Origin: an uncultured Eubacteriales bacterium
GTDB taxonomy: Bacteria > Bacillota > Clostridia > Christensenellales > Aristaeellaceae
Direction: 5' to 3'
Length of the DNA stretch: 64,000 nucleotides
Assembly (NCBI GenBank): GCA_902800625.1
Contig: CADCFG010000001.1
Location: 124,001-188,000 of the forward strand
Position numbers and translations under genes: made by a program. The notes beneath the pieces were generated by a model, which saw nothing but the letters and a program-made list of their open reading frames with translations, searched no databases and was not told the origin of the DNA. Shown piece by piece: positions 1-7,335 of this stretch. Position 1 is the first letter of the stretch. The number at the start of each line of letters is the position of its first letter.

Positions 1-887
1 CCATCACTTCCGAATCCAACCTTTCCAGCGCCGACAGGATCATATCGAACCTCACTCTGGCCTTTGAGGATATGTCCCACGCTGCGACCACATTTGGCGA
101 GGACGCCAGCGCCAGCCTCCAGGAAATCGACCAGCAGGTAGACATCCTGCGCTCGCTGGAGCGGGCGCTGGAGCAGGACGCTGTTGAGGTGTTCCTGCAG
201 CCGGTGGTGGACAGCCATACCGGAGGCATCGTCGCTGCGGAAGCGCTGGCCCGCATCCGCGACGACCAGGGCCGCGTCATCCCGCCGGGGCTGTTCATTC
301 CCATTGCCGAACGCGGCGGCTTTATCAACCATCTGGGCGAGCAGGTATTCGAGAAGACTTGCGCGTTCATCAGCGGCCACGACCTGGCCGACCTTGGCCT
401 GAGCTGGATCAACGTGAACCTGTCCCCCATCCAGTGTATGCAGCGGGATCTGGCCAAGCGCTTCGGCGAGATCCTGAAGCGGCACAACACCCCTGTCGAG
501 AGCATCCACCTGGAGATCACGGAGCAGTCGATGGTGGATTATTCGATGCTGCAGAGGCAGATCCGCCAGCTGCAGGACGCCGGCTTCCAGTTTGTGCTGG
601 ACGACTACGGCAGCGGCTATTCCAACCTGACGCGAGTGAAGCACTATCCCTTCATCAACATCAAGCTGGACATGGAGGTGGTCTGGGACTACTTCCGGGA
701 CCGGGACAGCCTGCTGCCCACGATCATACAGGGCTTCAAGAAGATGGGCTTCTCCATCACCGCCGAGGGCATCGAGACGAAGGAGATGGCCGATGTACTC
801 ACCGGCATCGGCGCAGACTACCTGCAGGGTTACCTGTTCTCAAGGCCGCTTCCCATGGAGGAGTTCCTGGAAAAGTACGGAAAATAG
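1..887 (+). CDS. EAL-domain c-di-GMP phosphodiesterase, 5' end outside the window
   Basis: This is the C-terminal part of a cyclic-di-GMP phosphodiesterase. The frame is open back to position 3, so the ATG at 72 is probably internal and the N-terminal sensor lies off the left edge. Counting from that ATG, the catalytic set is complete: EAL at 57-59, Asn114 (NVNLS), Glu148 (EITE), the Asp pair 177-178 (LDDYGSGYS), Lys198, Glu232 (AEGIE) and Gln252. By family knowledge it should hydrolyse c-di-GMP to pGpG. No GGDEF domain is visible in the part present. It ends at a bidirectional terminator shared with the convergent aldo/keto reductase. The input sensed is unknown. Confidence 0.88.
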   Translation, partial: ITSESNLSSADRIISNLTLAFEDMSHAATTFGEDASASLQEIDQQVDILRSLERALEQDAVEVFLQPVVDSHTGGIVAAEALARIRDDQGRVIPPGLFIPIAERGGFINHLGEQVFEKTCAFISGHDLADLGLSWINVNLSPIQCMQRDLAKRFGEILKRHNTPVESIHLEITEQSMVDYSMLQRQIRQLQDAGFQFVLDDYGSGYSNLTRVKHYPFINIKLDMEVVWDYFRDRDSLLPTIIQGFKKMGFSITAEGIETKEMADVLTGIGADYLQGYLFSRPLPMEEFLEKYGK

Positions 888-899
888 ATTGCGGGAATG

Positions 900-931
900 A
901 AAAAACGGGCGCCAAACGGCGTCCGTTTTTT
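900..931. terminator. Bidirectional intrinsic terminator
   Basis: A 14-bp hairpin with a three-base loop is flanked by six A on the left and six T on the right, with one G-T wobble in the stem. It can end transcription of the EAL gene on the plus strand and of the aldo/keto reductase on the minus strand. Confidence 0.85.
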
Positions 932-942
932 CATTCTGATCG

Positions 943-2076
943 TCACCTGTCAAACGTCCGGGACACGTCCTGGAGCAGCTTGCGGATGGGCAGGTGCTGC
1001 GGGCATACCTTCTCACACTTGCCGCACCGGATGCAGTCGGAGGCCTTCCCATGGCCATTGCCAATGAGCACGCTGCTGTAATAAAAACCGGTGTTCCAGT
1101 TGTGGAAGGCCTCATGGGCATTCAGCGCCGCGAACATGTCCGGGATGCGAATGCCCCGGGGGCACTCATTCTCCTCCACGCAGTAGCGGCAGGCGGTACA
1201 GGGCACCAGATTCAGGCCGTGGAAGATGTCGTTCACCTTCCTGACTGCTGCCATTTCATCCTCGTTCAGCGGCTTGAAGTCCGCCATGGCGGACAGGTTG
1301 TCGGTCATCTGCGCCATGTCGCTCATGCCGGAGAGCACCACGGCCATGTTGGGAAAGCTCGCCGCGAAGCGGATGGCGTAGCTGGCGTTGCTGCCGCCGT
1401 TCAGATCCCGCAATATCCTGTCCGCTTCGGCGGGCAGGTTCACCAGGCTTCCGCCCTTCACCGGCTCCATGACGATGACGGGCTTGCCGTGCTTCTCGCA
1501 GACCTCGTAGACCTTCTTCGACTCCACGGAGGCGTCCTCGTAGTCCACATAGTTGAACTGGATCTGGACCACCTCGATCTCCGGGTGCTCGGTGAGGATC
1601 ATGTCCAGCACATCGGCCTTGTCGTGGAAGGAGATGCCGAAGTGGCGGATCTTCCCTTCCGCCTTCAGCTCCAGCGCCGTCTCATAGGCCTTGCAGCGCT
1701 TAAACTTTTTATAGTTGTCGTGGTCCTGGGCGTGCATCAGGTAGAAGTCGAAGTAGTCCACGCCGCACCACGCCAGCTGCTTTTCAAAGAAGGGTCGGAT
1801 GTCCTCCTGCTTCTTGAAGTAGGGGTCGGTCAGCTTGTCGGTGAGCAGGAAACGGCTGCGGTCAAAGCGCTTCGCTACACAGTCGCGGATGGCCGTCTCG
1901 GACTGGCCGCCGATATAGCCGTGGGCGGTGTCGAAGTAGTTGAGGCCCGCGCCGATGAAGGCGTCGGCCATCCGGCAGAACTGGTCATGGTCCACCTGGC
2001 CGCCCTTCATGGGCAGGCGCATGCAACCAAAGCCGAAGTTGCCGTGGATTTCCGAGAAATAGCGATTCTGTGTCAT
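943..2076 (-). CDS. Aldo/keto reductase with C-terminal 2x[4Fe-4S] ferredoxin domain
   Basis: The 377-residue protein is an oxidoreductase. Its N-terminal TIM barrel carries the aldo/keto reductase tetrad: Asp and Tyr in FDTAHGY, Lys in LTDKL, His in LMHAQD. The last ~90 residues hold two ferredoxin-like cysteine clusters (CTACRYC...CP and CIRCGKCEKVCP). This fusion is common in anaerobic Clostridia. Its physiological substrate is unknown, and electrons may pass through the iron-sulfur clusters instead of NADPH alone. An AGGAGG lies five bases before the ATG. It is monocistronic, with its own promoter and a shared terminator. Confidence 0.92.
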   Translation of the reverse strand: MTQNRYFSEIHGNFGFGCMRLPMKGGQVDHDQFCRMADAFIGAGLNYFDTAHGYIGGQSETAIRDCVAKRFDRSRFLLTDKLTDPYFKKQEDIRPFFEKQLAWCGVDYFDFYLMHAQDHDNYKKFKRCKAYETALELKAEGKIRHFGISFHDKADVLDMILTEHPEIEVVQIQFNYVDYEDASVESKKVYEVCEKHGKPVIVMEPVKGGSLVNLPAEADRILRDLNGGSNASYAIRFAASFPNMAVVLSGMSDMAQMTDNLSAMADFKPLNEDEMAAVRKVNDIFHGLNLVPCTACRYCVEENECPRGIRIPDMFAALNAHEAFHNWNTGFYYSSVLIGNGHGKASDCIRCGKCEKVCPQHLPIRKLLQDVSRTFDR

Positions 2077-2123
2077 GGAGGCCTCCTTGTTCCGCGCAGC
2101 GACACGCGTGTTATTGTAGATCT

Positions 2124-2152
2124 ATTATACAAAATGGATTCGATGGAATCAA
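2124..2152 (-). promoter_or_regulatory. Sigma-A-type promoter of the aldo/keto reductase
   Basis: Read on the minus strand: TTGATT at 2152-2147, a 17-base spacer, and TATAAT at 2129-2124, about 48 bases before the start codon. Confidence 0.75.
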
Positions 2153-2234
2153 TTGGTTTTTCAGCGCCTTTGGATAAGTATTACTAATGAGAAACTGCCG
2201 GCTGCGACGGACCGGTTCATCCCGATAACAGGGT

Positions 2235-3224
2235 CTACTCTCCCAGCAGCCAGTCATCCTGGGAAGCGCCGCGGAAGACGTCCAGGCGCTGCCGGAAGCC
2301 GGTCGAGCGCTCACTGACCCGGCCGCCCTCCAGCGAAAGCGGGTCGATGCAGCGCTTCTTGGCAAATATCCTGCGCCAGCCGGGCTCCGGCCCCGGCGAT
2401 GTGGACCGGGTCATGCGGCTGAGCGCGCGATAAGCATTCCACGCTGCCGCCGTCTGATCGTCGGAGGTCAATTTCCCGATGGCCTCCGGCTCGGTGGCAT
2501 AGAGATCGGCATCGGTGATAATCCCTCGTTCCACTGCGTCCTTCAGCAGCTCAGAAAGGCGCTGCATGGCATAACGGTCCTCGTCAGAGACGTAGATCTT
2601 CGCGCATTCAAGCGCGACATTCGCAAAGCGTTCCGCACATTCCGCGCGGGCAAACGCCAGCTCCGGCTGGCCGTCCTCCCCCGTGCCGACGCGCAGGTCG
2701 CCGTACAGCCGGGCGGCCTCGTCCAGCGTGCAGAAGCCGTAGTTGACGGCGTTGCCCAGCGTGTATTCCAGCCGGTCGGCGGACAGTCGGGGCGAGTCGT
2801 TGTCCGCGATGGGATAGCGGTGGTAATCGCACACGTCCGCCGTGGTCAGGCCGTCCCGCATGAGCAGCGTCTGCAATTCAGCAGAACCCGCGATGATCGC
2901 CTCCGTGCCGTCCTCTGTGGCCTCCTGGCGAAGGTAGTCGCCGCGCATGAAATCCACCACGTGGGCAAACACCGGCGTGGCGACGTCGTGCAAAAGCCCG
3001 GCCAGGGCCTGCGCCCTGTCGCCGGTGAAGTGCCACACGATCAGCGCCACGCCTAGGCTGTGGTCGTATCGTGAATAGGGCGCAAGCCCACGGAACCGCG
3101 CAAACGACGTGTACTCGCAGCCGCAGTTCATACCCACGTCCCGAAGCCTGGCGAGGGGCGGAAGCGCCAGGTAATCCTTGAGGAAGGCGGGCGTTTCGCT
3201 GTGATAGATCGTCCAGTGGTTCAT
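2235..3224 (-). CDS. HD-domain metal-dependent phosphohydrolase
   Basis: A 329-residue HD-superfamily protein. The N-terminal half carries the metal-binding pattern: His in YDHSLGV, the HD pair in GLLHDV, and a following FAHVVDF with further His/Asp. Family members hydrolyse phosphomonoesters or nucleotides (dGTPase-like), but the substrate cannot be read from the sequence. The ATG overlaps the stop of the upstream GNAT gene by four bases (ATGA), with only a weak Shine-Dalgarno, so translation is probably coupled. It is the last gene of the five-gene UvrA2-like operon. No obvious terminator follows in the ~80 bases after its stop. Confidence 0.82.
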   Translation of the reverse strand: MNHWTIYHSETPAFLKDYLALPPLARLRDVGMNCGCEYTSFARFRGLAPYSRYDHSLGVALIVWHFTGDRAQALAGLLHDVATPVFAHVVDFMRGDYLRQEATEDGTEAIIAGSAELQTLLMRDGLTTADVCDYHRYPIADNDSPRLSADRLEYTLGNAVNYGFCTLDEAARLYGDLRVGTGEDGQPELAFARAECAERFANVALECAKIYVSDEDRYAMQRLSELLKDAVERGIITDADLYATEPEAIGKLTSDDQTAAAWNAYRALSRMTRSTSPGPEPGWRRIFAKKRCIDPLSLEGGRVSERSTGFRQRLDVFRGASQDDWLLGE

Positions 3225-3706
3225 TTTGTCGCCAGCTCTTTCAGGTAAAAGCGGTTCATCGTGGCGTGCACCACGGCCTCCGGCTTGTCGATTTCCACGT
3301 AGCCGGACTTTTCATAGATGTGGATGGCAGCCTGGAGGTTCGTGTGTGTCTCCAAATACATGCGTTCATAGCCCAGCGCCCGCGCCGCGCCCTCCACCTG
3401 CTCGATCAGCCGGTAGCCCAGGCCGCGGCCCTTCACGCTGTCGTCCAGATACAGCTTTTGAAGCTCCGCGCAGTCTTCGAACAGGTCGATCTCCGCCAGG
3501 CCGATACCGCCCACCAGCCGTTCCCCTTCCATGAGAACGAAGTACGCCCGTCTGGCCGGGTCGGCGGAGTAGAATTCGCTCAGGTGGTCCAGACCCGCGT
3601 CAAAGTACACCGTGCCGGGGATGTCCAGCCCGTGGGCCTTGAGGTTTGCGCGGATCAGCGCGGCCAGCGCGGCGTCGTGCTCGGGGGTCAGTCGACGTAT
3701 CTCCAT
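3221..3706 (-). CDS. GNAT-family N-acetyltransferase
   Basis: A 161-residue acyl-CoA-dependent acetyltransferase. The acetyl-CoA pyrophosphate-binding motif is visible as VKGRGLGYRLI near residue 105. It is preceded by the LQKLYLDD strand and followed by LGYERMYLETH and the YEKSGYVEID terminal motif. The acceptor is unknown: small amines, antibiotics and protein N-termini are all possible. GGAGA precedes the ATG by six bases and overlaps the stop region of no other gene. It lies 10 bases downstream of the VOC gene and overlaps the HD gene by four bases. Confidence 0.88.
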   Translation of the reverse strand: MEIRRLTPEHDAALAALIRANLKAHGLDIPGTVYFDAGLDHLSEFYSADPARRAYFVLMEGERLVGGIGLAEIDLFEDCAELQKLYLDDSVKGRGLGYRLIEQVEGAARALGYERMYLETHTNLQAAIHIYEKSGYVEIDKPEAVVHATMNRFYLKELATK

Positions 3707-3716
3707 GGTGATTCTC

Positions 3717-4097
3717 CTATATCGTCAGTTCGATCCGGTTGCCCTCGATGGCCACGATGCAGCTCTCATAGTAGCCGTCACCAGTCACTCGCGGTCCGCT
3801 GGCCACCGCAAAGCCGTCCGCCGCCAGTCTCGCCGTGAGGGCATCCACCCGCTCCCGGCTGCCCAGCGAGAAGGCCACGTGGGCGTAGCCCGTGCGCTCC
3901 GGCTTGGCCATGTCCGCCACGCCGGGCTTGGACATCACCTCCAGCCGCGCGCCGCCATCGAAGGTGATGAAGTACGAACGGAAGCCGGTGTTTATGTTTC
4001 GATAGCCCGCGTTGGACACGCCGCGCAGGTATTTGACGAAGAAGTCCCGGGCAGCCTCCAGGTCGTTTACGTACAGCGCTACATGCTCAATCCTCAT
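3717..4097 (-). CDS. VOC-family (glyoxalase/bleomycin-resistance-like) protein
   Basis: A 126-residue protein with two beta-alpha-beta-beta-beta modules of the vicinal oxygen chelate fold. Candidate metal ligands are at the expected places: His in the opening RIEHVALYV, Glu in ARLEVM, His in GYAHVAF and Glu in the closing RIELTI. Glyoxalase, dioxygenase and drug-sequestering roles are all possible, and the context of a UvrA2-like ATPase and a NimA-like protein leans towards small-molecule detoxification. The start overlaps the end of the upstream gene by 11 bases, with GGAGG seven bases ahead of the ATG. Confidence 0.85.
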   Translation of the reverse strand: MRIEHVALYVNDLEAARDFFVKYLRGVSNAGYRNINTGFRSYFITFDGGARLEVMSKPGVADMAKPERTGYAHVAFSLGSRERVDALTARLAADGFAVASGPRVTGDGYYESCIVAIEGNRIELTI

Positions 4098-4614
4098 ACC
4101 CCGCCCTCCGGCGCTCCTTCAGCACCTCAAGGCCAATCTTGCCGGTCATGTGGTCGATGGTGATCTCAACACAGCACAGGCGGCCCTCACGGATGGTGTC
4201 CTCCGTCTCCTGCATGTACAGATCCTCGAAGCCCCTGGAGTACTTCGCGCCGACCTCGTTCGCCGCGCGGCGCAGCTCTTCATCGTCCTCGATGATCCGC
4301 GCCCGGCCAAAGGCAATGACGCTTGAGAACTTCGTGGTGCGCTCCCTGGGCATCACCTCGTCCCGGTCGATCACCGTGAAGGACACCTTCTCGTTGCCGC
4401 GGATGGCGTCAATCTTGTGACCCACCTTGGCGCAGTGAAAGCCGATGGTGCCAAATCCCTCGCTCGCGGGCTTGTAGACGAAGCTGACGGGTACGGTGTA
4501 GGGATAGCCGTCGTCCCCGTGCAGCCCCAGGACCCCGGACGTGGCTCGGGCGAGGATCTCCTCGCACTCCTGCTGCGAAATCTGCTGGCCGATTCGGCGC
4601 ATGGGTCTGAACAT
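4087..4614 (-). CDS. Pyridoxamine 5'-phosphate oxidase-like (NimA-type) flavoprotein
   Basis: A 175-residue FMN-binding split-barrel protein of the PNPOx/NimA group, related to nitroimidazole-reducing proteins. The N-terminal MRRIGQQISQQECEEIL and the GYPYTVPVSFVY strand are typical, as are the central FHCAKVGHKIDAI and VSFTVIDRDE segments. I chose the ATG at 4614 because GGAGG is seven bases upstream. The alternative ATG at 4620 would be only one base from that sequence. The likely role is FMN-dependent reduction of a small molecule. It is second in the operon, 13-19 bases after the UvrA2-like gene. Confidence 0.87.
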   Translation of the reverse strand: MFRPMRRIGQQISQQECEEILARATSGVLGLHGDDGYPYTVPVSFVYKPASEGFGTIGFHCAKVGHKIDAIRGNEKVSFTVIDRDEVMPRERTTKFSSVIAFGRARIIEDDEELRRAANEVGAKYSRGFEDLYMQETEDTIREGRLCCVEITIDHMTGKIGLEVLKERRRAGYED

Positions 4615-4632
4615 GGTCATACCTCCGTTGTA

Positions 4633-7146
4633 TCAGTCTATCGCTTCGATGTATTTCCCCGTGCGGCTCTCGGGACAGACCGAGATCTGTGCCGCAGTGC
4701 CCGCCGCGACGATCCTGCCGCCCTCTTCGCCGCCGCCGGGGCCCATGTCGATAATATAGTCGGCGTTGCGGATCACGTCCAGGTCGTGCTCGATGACGAT
4801 CACCGTGGCGCCATTGTCGATCAGCCGCTGGAACACGTTGAGCAGCGTCTCCACGTCCAGCGGGTGCAGGCCGATGGTGGGCTCGTCGAACACAAACACC
4901 GCGTCCGACTGGCCCCGGCCCATCTCGCTGGCCAGCTTGAGCCGCTGTGCCTCGCCGCCGGACAGGCTGGGCGTCTCCTCACCCAGCGTCAGGTAGCCCA
5001 GCCCCAGGTCGCGGAGCACAGACAGCTTTTTCGCCACGACGGGCAGGTCCCCGCAGGCTTCAAGGGCCTCGTCCACGCTCATGTCCATCAGCTCCGGCAG
5101 AGTGTATCCCGTATCGGCCTTCTTGGGAACGCGGCGGATGAGGCTGGCCTCGCGGGCATACCGGGAGCCTCCGCAGTCCGGGCAGGGTATCTGCACGTCC
5201 GGCAGGAACTGCACGTCCAGGTTGATGGAGCCGGTGCCGTCGCAGGTCGGGCAGCGCAGCGAGCCGGTGTTGTAGGAGAAGTCCCCCGCCCTGAAGCCGC
5301 GTGCCTTCGCGTCGGCAGTGCGGGCGTAGACCTTGCGCAACTCGTCGTGCACGTCGGCATAGGTGGCCACGGTGGAGCGCACGTTGATGCCAATGGGCGT
5401 GGCGTCGATCAGCTTCACCTGCCGGATGCCCTCCGCCGACACGGACTTCACGTGCCCCGGCAGCTTTTCGCCCTTGATGGACGCCGACAGCGCCGGGATC
5501 AGGCTCTCCAGCACCATGGTGGTCTTGCCGGAACCGGACACGCCGGTGACGGCGATCAGCCGCCCCTTCGGGAAATCAGCATCCAGGGGCTGGACGGTGT
5601 GGATGTTGGAAGTGGACATGTGTATGGTGCCGAGAGCGAACATTTCCTCTTCACCTGCGCGGGCGCGCACGTCGATGCGCCGCCTGCCCGACAGGAAGCC
5701 CCCGATGCGGGAGGCGGGGTTGTCCGTCACGTCGTTCAGGCTCCCCTGGGCGATGATCGTGCCGCCTTTCGCCCCGGCCTCCGGCCCCAGCTCGATCAGC
5801 CAGTCCGCCTCCCTGAGCACCTGGGTGTCGTGGTCCACGAGCACCACCGTGTTGCCATCGGCCAGCAGGTCCCGCATCACGCCCTTGAGGCCCTCCAGGT
5901 TGGAGGGGTGCAGGCCGATGGACGGCTCGTCCAGCACGTACAACACGCCGGTGGTGCGGTTGCGCACGGCCCGGGCCAACTGCATGCGCTGGCGCTCTCC
6001 GGTGGAGAGCGTGGAGGCGGCGCGATCCAGCGTCAGGTAGGAAAGCCCCAGGTCCATCAGCCGCCGGGACGCGCCGCGGAAGGAATCGCGGATGCTCCTG
6101 GCCATGGGACGCATCTCCGCTGGCAGTGAGTCCGGCACGCCCTCCACCCAGTCGCACAGGTCTGTGAGTGTCATTTCGCAGGCCTCAGCCAGCGAGATTC
6201 CCCGAAGCCTCGGCGCGCGGGCGGTGTCCGAGAGCCGGGTGCCGCCGCAGTCCGGGCAGACGCCCTGGCGAAGGAACTTTTCCACCCGCTTCATGCCCTT
6301 CTCGTCCTTCACCTTCGACAGGGCGTTTTCAACGGTATAGGTGGCGTTGAAGTAGGTGAAATCCATATCCCCGGCCGCGCCGCTGGTGCGGTTCTGATAG
6401 ATGATGTTCTTCTTCACGGCAGGGCCGTGGAACACGATGTCCCGCTCCTTTTCCGTCAGCTCCCGGAACGGCACGTCCGTGCGCACGCCCATCTCCCGGG
6501 CGATGTCCTTCATCAGTGACCACATCAGCGTCTGCCACGGGGCCACCGCGCCCTCGTCGATGGTCAGCGACTCGTCCGGCACCAGCGTGGATTCGTCCAC
6601 GGTGCGGATGACGCCTGTGCCGTCGCAGCGCTTGCAGGCGCCCTGGCTGTTGAAGGCCAGCTCCTCCGCGCCGGGGGCGAAGAAGGTGACCCCGCATTCC
6701 GGGCACACCAGGGGGCGTTCCGCCGCCACGTTCATCGAGGGCTGGACATAGTGCCCGTTGGGGCAGCGGTGGCTGGCCAGGCGGGAGAACATCAGGCGAA
6801 GTATGTTCAGAAGCTCCGTGCCCGTCCCGAAGGTGCTGCGGATGCCCGGAACGCCCGGCCTCTGGCGCAGCGCCAGCGCCGCGGGCACGTGCAGCACCGA
6901 GTCCACCTGTGCCTTCTCCGCCTGGGTCATGCGTCGGCGGGTATAGGTGGACAGGGATTCCAGATAGCGCCGGGAGCCCTCGGCGTAGAGTATACCCAGC
7001 GCCAGAGAGGACTTGCCCGAGCCGGACACGCCCGCGATGCCCACGATGCGGTTCAGCGGGATGTCCACGTCGATGTTTTTCAGGTTGTGCACCCGGCCGC
7101 CGCGCACCTCGATGGCAGCGGGGGCCTTGTAATCCTTGTGGTTCAA
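4633..7146 (-). CDS. UvrA2-like excinuclease ATPase lacking the UvrB-binding domain
   Basis: An 837-residue double ABC ATPase of the UvrA family, against about 940 for housekeeping UvrA. Present are Walker A motifs GVSGSGKSS (39-47) and GVSGSGKTT, ABC signatures LSTGERQR and LSGGEAQR, Walker B DEPSIGLHP and DEPTIGLHP, and CxxC zinc pairs (CPDCGGTRL, CPTCDGTG, CPDCGGSRY). Between the first Walker A region and the zinc module the roughly 100-residue UvrB-interaction domain is missing. Deinococcus UvrA2 and drug-resistance paralogues share this feature. A UvrB-independent role in tolerance of DNA-binding compounds is therefore an inference. The start codon is TTG, preceded by AGGACGG. Confidence 0.88.
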   Translation of the reverse strand: MNHKDYKAPAAIEVRGGRVHNLKNIDVDIPLNRIVGIAGVSGSGKSSLALGILYAEGSRRYLESLSTYTRRRMTQAEKAQVDSVLHVPAALALRQRPGVPGIRSTFGTGTELLNILRLMFSRLASHRCPNGHYVQPSMNVAAERPLVCPECGVTFFAPGAEELAFNSQGACKRCDGTGVIRTVDESTLVPDESLTIDEGAVAPWQTLMWSLMKDIAREMGVRTDVPFRELTEKERDIVFHGPAVKKNIIYQNRTSGAAGDMDFTYFNATYTVENALSKVKDEKGMKRVEKFLRQGVCPDCGGTRLSDTARAPRLRGISLAEACEMTLTDLCDWVEGVPDSLPAEMRPMARSIRDSFRGASRRLMDLGLSYLTLDRAASTLSTGERQRMQLARAVRNRTTGVLYVLDEPSIGLHPSNLEGLKGVMRDLLADGNTVVLVDHDTQVLREADWLIELGPEAGAKGGTIIAQGSLNDVTDNPASRIGGFLSGRRRIDVRARAGEEEMFALGTIHMSTSNIHTVQPLDADFPKGRLIAVTGVSGSGKTTMVLESLIPALSASIKGEKLPGHVKSVSAEGIRQVKLIDATPIGINVRSTVATYADVHDELRKVYARTADAKARGFRAGDFSYNTGSLRCPTCDGTGSINLDVQFLPDVQIPCPDCGGSRYAREASLIRRVPKKADTGYTLPELMDMSVDEALEACGDLPVVAKKLSVLRDLGLGYLTLGEETPSLSGGEAQRLKLASEMGRGQSDAVFVFDEPTIGLHPLDVETLLNVFQRLIDNGATVIVIEHDLDVIRNADYIIDMGPGGGEEGGRIVAAGTAAQISVCPESRTGKYIEAID

Positions 7147-7177
7147 GTCAATCCGTCCTTATCGTCGCAATGACACC

Positions 7178-7206
7178 ATTATAAACCTATGCGGCTCCCG
7201 GGGCAA
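7178..7206 (-). promoter_or_regulatory. Promoter of the UvrA2-like operon
   Basis: On the minus strand: TTGCCC (7206-7201), a 17-base spacer and TATAAT (7183-7178), about 30 bases before the TTG start. It is divergent from the extended -10 element of the GGDEF/EAL gene. Confidence 0.78.
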
Positions 7207-7284
7207 GGGGTTTATTGTGAAGTTCATTTTTCTCAGCCCAATGGAAAAAACGGAGAAATTAACTGGTGCAGGGATAGGTTTATA

Positions 7285-7293
7285 TGCTATAAT
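7285..7293 (+). promoter_or_regulatory. Extended -10 promoter of the GGDEF/EAL gene
   Basis: TGC directly followed by TATAAT (7288-7293) forms an extended -10. No convincing -35 lies at 17 bases. The start codon follows 42 bases downstream. Confidence 0.6.
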
Positions 7294-7335
7294 ATTATCC
7301 AGCAAGACCACACATTCACAGAAGGATGTATCATC

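Noticed and set aside
4417..6129. Long plus-strand open frame (~570 codons) opposite the UvrA2-like gene
   Set aside because: It lies antisense to a clear UvrA homologue, is Gly/Ala/His/Arg-rich low-complexity sequence, has no ribosome binding site and reflects GC-rich codon usage on the other strand.
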